55,039 nucleotides of DNA from Clostridiales bacterium (GTDB lineage: Bacteria > Bacillota > Clostridia > Lachnospirales > WQUN01): the NCBI GenBank assembly GCA_031270945.1, contig JAISWZ010000022.1, positions 1-55,039 of the forward strand. The letters run 5' to 3'. This document shows, piece by piece, positions 51,683 to 55,039 of the stretch (position 1 is its first letter; every line of letters starts with the position of its first letter). The notes under the pieces are model-generated. The model did no database searches and was not told the DNA's origin. It saw only the letters and a program-made list of their open reading frames with translations. The position numbers and the translations under genes were made by a program.

Positions 51683-52060
51683 CAAATTGAGCATTTGCCC
51701 AATTTGGGGTATGGATAGGCCTACGTGAATCATTAAGAAAGGAACGGTTGTCCGAACCTGTCCCATGGCCGTGTTGTGTGGCTGCATTCACGCAGACTCC
51801 GCTCCGTGAGCTGGTTTGCCTAATCCATGATTTTTCGCATAAAGTGGGCCTACGCAAAGCAATAGAACAGGAACGGGCCCGAGCCTGTCCCAAGGCCGTA
51901 CTAGTGGCATCATTCACGCAGACTCTGCTCCCTGAGCAGTTTGCCCAATTTATTTATGAATAGGTTCTGCGCGAAGCAATAGAGGAGGATGGTCGACCGA
52001 GCCTACTCCAAGGCGGCGTTCAGTTCTATCCGCGCAGGTTGCCTTACCCATGTAAAAATT
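51683..52060. repeat. Tandem array of about 120-bp structured units
   Basis: Three diverged units (about 51718-51846, 51847-51961, 51962-52060) plus the tail of a fourth at 51683-51717. Shared text: CTACGCGAAGCAATAGA, AGGAACGG...CCGAGCCTGTCCCA, CATTCACGCAGACTC, TTTGCCCAATTT. Each unit has a hairpin AGG..CCT with an inner stem that differs but still pairs (CGGGCCCG, CGGTTGTCCG, GGTCGACC). Units one and two have a second hairpin (GCTC..GAGC). No gene. Confidence 0.8.
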
Positions 52061-52114
52061 ATACAGCTACGAAATGGCAATGTCAATAAGAAATTTTAAA
52101 TATTTGAAAAAAAG

Positions 52115-52255
52115 GGGCACTGACGCTTTGTTAGTAGGCGCAGGTGCTGTTTCGAGGGGATCTGGCGCTTTATTAGTAGGCGCTGGGGCTGTTTCGAGGG
52201 GCGCTGGAGCTTTATTAGCAGGCGCTGGGACGTTTTTAAGGGGCGCTGACATGTT
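52115..52255. repeat. 42-bp minisatellite, about 3.3 copies
   Basis: Units begin GGCGCTGGAGCTTTATTAGT and continue AGGCGCTGGGGCTGTTTCGAGG (split for length), with 80-90% identity by eye. The unit length is a multiple of three, and open frames run through it on both strands, but neither has a ribosome site. Confidence 0.88.
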
Positions 52256-52303
52256 TGTTCTAACGCGCCTATGCCAAGCCGTCTGCCCCTAGCCCAAAAA
52301 GAC

Positions 52304-52334
52304 TTGACATGGAGTTAACTCCAGGTTCTATACT
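52304..52334 (+). promoter_or_regulatory. MerR-type promoter with operator in the spacer
   Basis: TTGACA (52304-52309), a 19-base spacer, TATACT (52329-52334). The spacer holds the perfect 14-base palindrome TGGAGTTAACTCCA (52310-52323). An over-long 19-base spacer with a dyad between the hexamers is the hallmark of promoters activated by MerR-family proteins through DNA untwisting. It points at the aldo/keto reductase-like gene (start about 230 bases downstream of the predicted transcription start). Confidence 0.75.
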
Positions 52335-52460
52335 CGAAATAGGATTGATGCTTGAAAGTTATATGCTTGAAATAGGCTCGGCGCTTGAAAGCTCTGCAAT
52401 TGAAACATGTCCTGCGCTTGAAAGCTCTAAATTGGAATTGCCTTTTCTAAAGAGCGAAAA
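52335..52460 (+). repeat. Degenerate CTTGAAA repeats in the leader
   Basis: About six irregularly spaced copies of (G)CTTGAAA(T/G), such as GCGCTTGAAAGCTCT twice and ATGCTTGAAAT/G. They are in frame with the downstream gene and would encode LEIG/LESS phrases, but I regard them as untranslated leader. Confidence 0.6.
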
Positions 52461-52569
52461 CAACTGGGATTTCGCGTCTGCCAAAAGTCTAAACGCAATG
52501 CAAACCATAAATCAATTCATCAGATGTTTTCGCCCGCGAATATTTCTTATCCGAATCGAGGAGAATGAC

Positions 52570-53655
52570 ATGGAATACCGCAGTTCCAGGCGGTGCCCTG
52601 AAAAGATAAGCGTTATCGGCCTTGGATGCGCCAACCTTTTGGGCTCCAGAAATGAGAAAAAGGAAGTAATCAAGACAGCTATAGACAATGGCGTCAACTT
52701 CTTTGACCTGGCGCTGGCCACTTGGGAGGACTACGAGATTTTCGCTGAGGCCATCTCAGGCCGCAGGGAAAAGGTGATAACGCAGATTCACTTTGGCGCT
52801 GTCTATGAAGAAGGCAAGTATGGCTGGACTAGAGACCTGGGGAAGATAAGAGAGCAGTTCGCCTTGCAAGTGAAGCTCTTTGGGTACACGGACATGGGAT
52901 ACATCCACTGCGTTGATGACAACGAGGACTTGCAGGAGGTTCTGCAAGGCGGCATATGGGATCTCATGCAGGAGATGAAGGCTAAAGGGGCAGTGCGCCA
53001 CCTGGGGTTTTCCTCCCATAACTCTGCTATAGCCGAAAGCCTTGTCTCTACAGGATTGGTTGACATGTTCATGTTCAGCGTAAATCCAGCTTACGATTAT
53101 CGGGCTGGAGAGTATTCAATCGGAGAGCCTTCATACAGGGCTTCCCTGTATCAAGAATGCGAAAAGATGGGTGTAGGCATTTCAGTAATGAAGGTTTTTG
53201 CTGGAGGCCAGCTTCTTGACGCTAAAACATCCCTTTATGATTTCGCACTCACCCAAGCTCAGTGTTTCCAGTACGCGCTTGATCGGCCAGGGGTTCTTAC
53301 GGTTTTGCCAGGTATCCGAAACATGTCCGACTTGCAAACTGTCTTGAAGTTCACGTCTGCCACGGCAAAAGAAAAGGACTACGGGTTCATAGGCGAGTTC
53401 GTGCCAAAAAGCGCCTACGGCAAGTGCGTCTACTGCAACCATTGCCAGCCCTGCCCGATGGGGATAGACATAGGGTTTGTCAACAAGTGCTATGACTTGG
53501 CTCTTGCCGGAGATGAATTGATTTTTAGCCATTACTCCAGCCTGCCAGCAACAGCGTCCTCCTGCGCTAAATGCGGGCACTGCGAATCCCGTTGCCCGTT
53601 TCGCGTTAAGCAAATGGAGCGGATGGAAAAAATTGCGGAGCGCTTTGGGAAATAG
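52570..53655 (+). CDS. Aldo/keto reductase-fold protein with Fe-S cluster domain
   Basis: 361 residues. The N-terminal 270 form an aldo/keto reductase barrel (SVIGLGCANLLG, NGVNFFDLALATWEDYE, GYIHCVDDNEDL, GAVRHLGFSSHN). The C-terminal part binds two [4Fe-4S] clusters (CVYCNHCQPCP and CAKCGHCESRCP), as in the ferredoxin-fused AKR group. The catalytic set is incomplete: Asp46 and His113 are present, but the expected Tyr is Thr51 and the expected Lys is Gln72. ATG 52570 has GAGGAG eight bases upstream. Expression is probably under the MerR-type promoter at 52304. It may act as an electron-transfer or altered-chemistry enzyme rather than a classic NADPH reductase. Confidence 0.9.
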   Translation: MEYRSSRRCPEKISVIGLGCANLLGSRNEKKEVIKTAIDNGVNFFDLALATWEDYEIFAEAISGRREKVITQIHFGAVYEEGKYGWTRDLGKIREQFALQVKLFGYTDMGYIHCVDDNEDLQEVLQGGIWDLMQEMKAKGAVRHLGFSSHNSAIAESLVSTGLVDMFMFSVNPAYDYRAGEYSIGEPSYRASLYQECEKMGVGISVMKVFAGGQLLDAKTSLYDFALTQAQCFQYALDRPGVLTVLPGIRNMSDLQTVLKFTSATAKEKDYGFIGEFVPKSAYGKCVYCNHCQPCPMGIDIGFVNKCYDLALAGDELIFSHYSSLPATASSCAKCGHCESRCPFRVKQMERMEKIAERFGK

Positions 53656-53712
53656 GATAGATAGCGGAGCGGTTCGGGGATAAGATAGATAGCGGAGCGC
53701 TTTCGGGGAGGC
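53633..53712 (+). repeat. Tandem repeat of the gene's own 3' end
   Basis: Three units with 28-29 base spacing, each starting with GCGGAGCG(C/G)TT(T/C). The first encodes the last residues and the TAG of the reductase-like gene; two more follow in the 3' flank, with AAATAGGATAGAT / GATAAGATAGAT between them. Confidence 0.88.
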
Positions 53713-53788
53713 AAGCAGATAAGAAGAGCGCTGGTTTTATGCGTAAGATAACGAGAAAACTAAATTAACGCTTATATAGAGTTTTAGG

Positions 53789-53825
53789 ACACAAAAAGGG
53801 AGCGATCTTCGCTCCCTTTTTGTGT
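53789..53825 (+). terminator. Rho-independent terminator
   Basis: ACACAAAAAGGGAGCGA (53789-53805), loop TCT, exact complement (53809-53825) ending in TTTTTGTGT. Confidence 0.9.
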
Positions 53826-53831
53826 AGGCGC

Positions 53832-53935
53832 TAAGAGCATATCCCAAAATTCCTCCAGTGGCTTGCAAAAGTCATCGCGATGCTTTAACGCGTGACTTTT
53901 GCAAGCCATAAAATTAATTTTGGGATATGCTTTAA
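53832..53935. repeat. Palindromic element, form B
   Basis: Complete copy with perfect inner arms: GGCTTGCAAAAGTCA and TGACTTTTGCAAGCC. Confidence 0.92.
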
Positions 53936-54388
53936 ACATGAAGCCAAGAGAAGCTCTCAAATCCTAAAGGGCGCAATAAAAATTAATGAGATGCTAATAT
54001 TAAAGGATTTTGCAAGCCTTAAAGCATATCCCAAAATTATATCCGAGGTGCCGGAAAAGTCCGGCGTTGAAGCATTCGCCAGGACTTTTCCGGCACCAAT
54101 ACGGAATTTTGGGATATGCACTTAAAATCGCTGGAGGCGAGTTCTTGGATGGTTTCACGTGTGCCAATATATTCTAAGCAAGAATGGATTATCTAGGATG
54201 TTTGCAAAAGCTTGGGTTTCAGGGACATTTTCGTATACATTAAGGAGCTAAGTTTTTCTGAAAATAAAGACCAAATCAAGGGGCATGAAAATAATAGGAC
54301 GCTTGTTTTGGATAAAAACGCACCATTGTTTTGAAAAGACAAATTTACAATTGAGCTAACTGGGCACATGTGGATGCTTAAAGGTTTA
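53936..54388. other. Gene-free stretch around a palindromic element
   Basis: Contains the form A copy at 54019-54125. Otherwise AT-rich, with no gene seen. Confidence 0.55.
54019..54125. repeat. Palindromic element, 104-bp form A (inverted orientation)
   Basis: Complete copy. Middle stem GGTGCCGG/CCGGCACC and AAAAGTCC/GGACTTTT. Only 84 bases from the copy at 53832-53935. Confidence 0.92.
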
Positions 54389-54417
54389 TTGACAAAAAGC
54401 TTTTAATATTATATATT
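54389..54417 (+). promoter_or_regulatory. Strong promoter with no gene directly after it
   Basis: TTGACA (54389-54394), 17-base spacer, TATATT (54412-54417). The next coding start on this strand is 550 bases away and has its own promoter; a palindromic element and a terminator-like hairpin lie in between. Confidence 0.65.
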
Positions 54418-54645
54418 AGATCTGTGTTCGAGAAAAATATCGAGACATGTTTAGTACAAGTCAATGGATGAAACGAACGAATTAATGAGAAATATATTAG
54501 GCAAAACGGATAATGCTCGACTTGACGCGAATTTTGCAAAATAATCGAATTAAAAGGTTCAGTTGGCTGACGCTTGCGGGCGCATAAAGAGAAAACGATA
54601 TTACAGGCAGGTCGCCGAAATGTATTATAATAGAGCATATCCCGA

Positions 54646-54779
54646 AGAGCATATCCCAAAATTTTATCCGAGGCGCCGGAAAAATCCGGGTGTTTGCTCG
54701 CAGAAGCCCGAGCAAACTAGTCGAAGCATTCGCCAGGATTTTTCCGACGCCATATCGGAATTTTGGGATATGCACTTAG
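54646..54779. repeat. Palindromic element, 134-bp form with nested hairpin
   Basis: Complete copy with apex module GTTTGCTCG CAGAAGCC CGAGCAAAC. A duplicated left end (AGAGCATATCCCGA) lies directly before it at 54632. Confidence 0.92.
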
Positions 54780-54870
54780 TTATAAATTGTCATTTCAAAA
54801 ATTAATTATCTCCTCGTGTGCAATTATAGCAAGCAACCCCAAAGATGTCAACATCTCAGCTTCTCTAAGA

Positions 54871-54906
54871 AAGAACTGGATCGTCAAGCCGATCCAGTTC
54901 TTGTTT
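54871..54906 (+). terminator. Terminator-like hairpin before the response regulator
   Basis: AAGAACTGGATCG (54871-54883), loop TCAAGC, exact complement (54890-54902), then GTTTGCC. The U-run is short. Confidence 0.7.
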
Positions 54907-54927
54907 GCCGACAAAGTCTAACCCGGG

Positions 54928-54936
54928 TGCTATAAT
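54928..54936 (+). promoter_or_regulatory. Extended -10 promoter of the response regulator
   Basis: TGCTATAAT (54928-54936) is an exact extended -10. No good -35 lies at standard spacing (TTGCCG is 20 bases upstream). Predicted start near 54943. Confidence 0.6.
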
Positions 54937-54967
54937 AGGATAAGATAACACGAGAGGATGATTGCGC

Positions 54968-55039
54968 GTGTACACCATACTGATTGTCGATGATGAGCAG
55001 ACCACGCGGGATGGGCTTGCGCGGCATTTCGACTGGAAC
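54968..55039 (+). CDS. Response regulator, N-terminal fragment (cut by window end)
   Basis: The visible 24 residues (MYTILIVDDEQTTRDGLARH then FDWN) are the start of a receiver domain with the acidic pair Asp-Asp-Glu. The phrase after it (RDGLxRHFDW) is typical of YesN-type regulators that carry an AraC output domain, often beside sugar transporters. Start GTG 54968 with AGAGG about ten bases upstream; TTG 54962 is an in-frame alternative. The rest lies outside the window. Confidence 0.8.
   Translation, partial: MYTILIVDDEQTTRDGLARHFDWN

Noticed and set aside
51748..51963. Plus-strand open frame of 71 codons in the 120-bp array
   Set aside because: It is open only because two units happen to be in frame; no ribosome site, and hairpin pairing explains the conservation better.

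Overview
The window looks like the chromosome of an anaerobic, low-to-mid GC member of the Bacillota (Clostridia-like). The reasons are strong AGGAGG-type ribosome sites, frequent TTG and GTG starts, a clostripain-family peptidase, an S-layer-homology (SLH) surface protein, and two CUT1 sugar ABC transporters that lack their own ATPase. No rRNA, tRNA, CRISPR array, phage or transposase gene was seen, so the taxon is an inference from gene content only.

Layout. 0.2-1.9 kb: polyprenyl-phosphate sugar transferase with a small membrane-protein gene in front. 3.6-4.1 kb: DEDDh exonuclease. 4.5-10.3 kb (minus strand): sugar-binding lipoprotein, two permeases, then a HlyD-like adaptor and a MacB-like membrane protein. 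10.7-13.2 kb: large FtsX-type permease. 13.4-15.3 kb: two unknown proteins. 15.4-17.6 kb: response regulator and histidine kinase. 18.1-18.9 kb: CPBP protease. 19.3-23.9 kb: operon of a two-domain GT-C glycosyltransferase, a polyprenyl-phosphate sugar synthase and a GtrA flippase, a likely lipid-linked surface glycosylation route. 24.9-26.7 kb: orphan sensor-like membrane protein and a repeat-containing acidic protein. 27.0-31.1 kb: second sugar ABC system. 32.5-35.1 kb: Panacea-domain protein with a membrane tail, then clostripain. 35.3-36.8 kb: zinc-ribbon/VWA-like/discoidin-like membrane protein. 38.1-39.0 kb: cation diffusion facilitator. 39.1-42.4 kb: SLH protein with a probable clan CD cysteine peptidase domain. 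43.1-44.1 kb: nucleotidyltransferase. 45.7-51.3 kb: double-FHA ABC transporter and two tandem paralogous membrane proteins. 52.6-53.7 kb: Fe-S aldo/keto-reductase-like protein behind a MerR-type promoter. 54.97 kb to the end: start of a response regulator.

The most striking signal is non-coding. The intergenic regions hold a dense family of palindromic elements (about 100 or 134 bp, ends TGCATATCCCAAAATT and its complement). There are 13 near-complete copies and at least a dozen fragments in 55 kb, none inside a gene as called here. Paired stem positions change together between copies, including a G-T pair, and a second small hairpin module is nested at the apex of some copies. Several copies lie between a recognisable promoter and its gene, so they would be transcribed as structured leaders; one lies between the malE-like and malF-like genes. 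A second palindrome family, a tandem array of about 120-bp two-hairpin units, several minisatellites, and tandem repeats that run across stop codons add to an unusually repeat-rich intergenic landscape.
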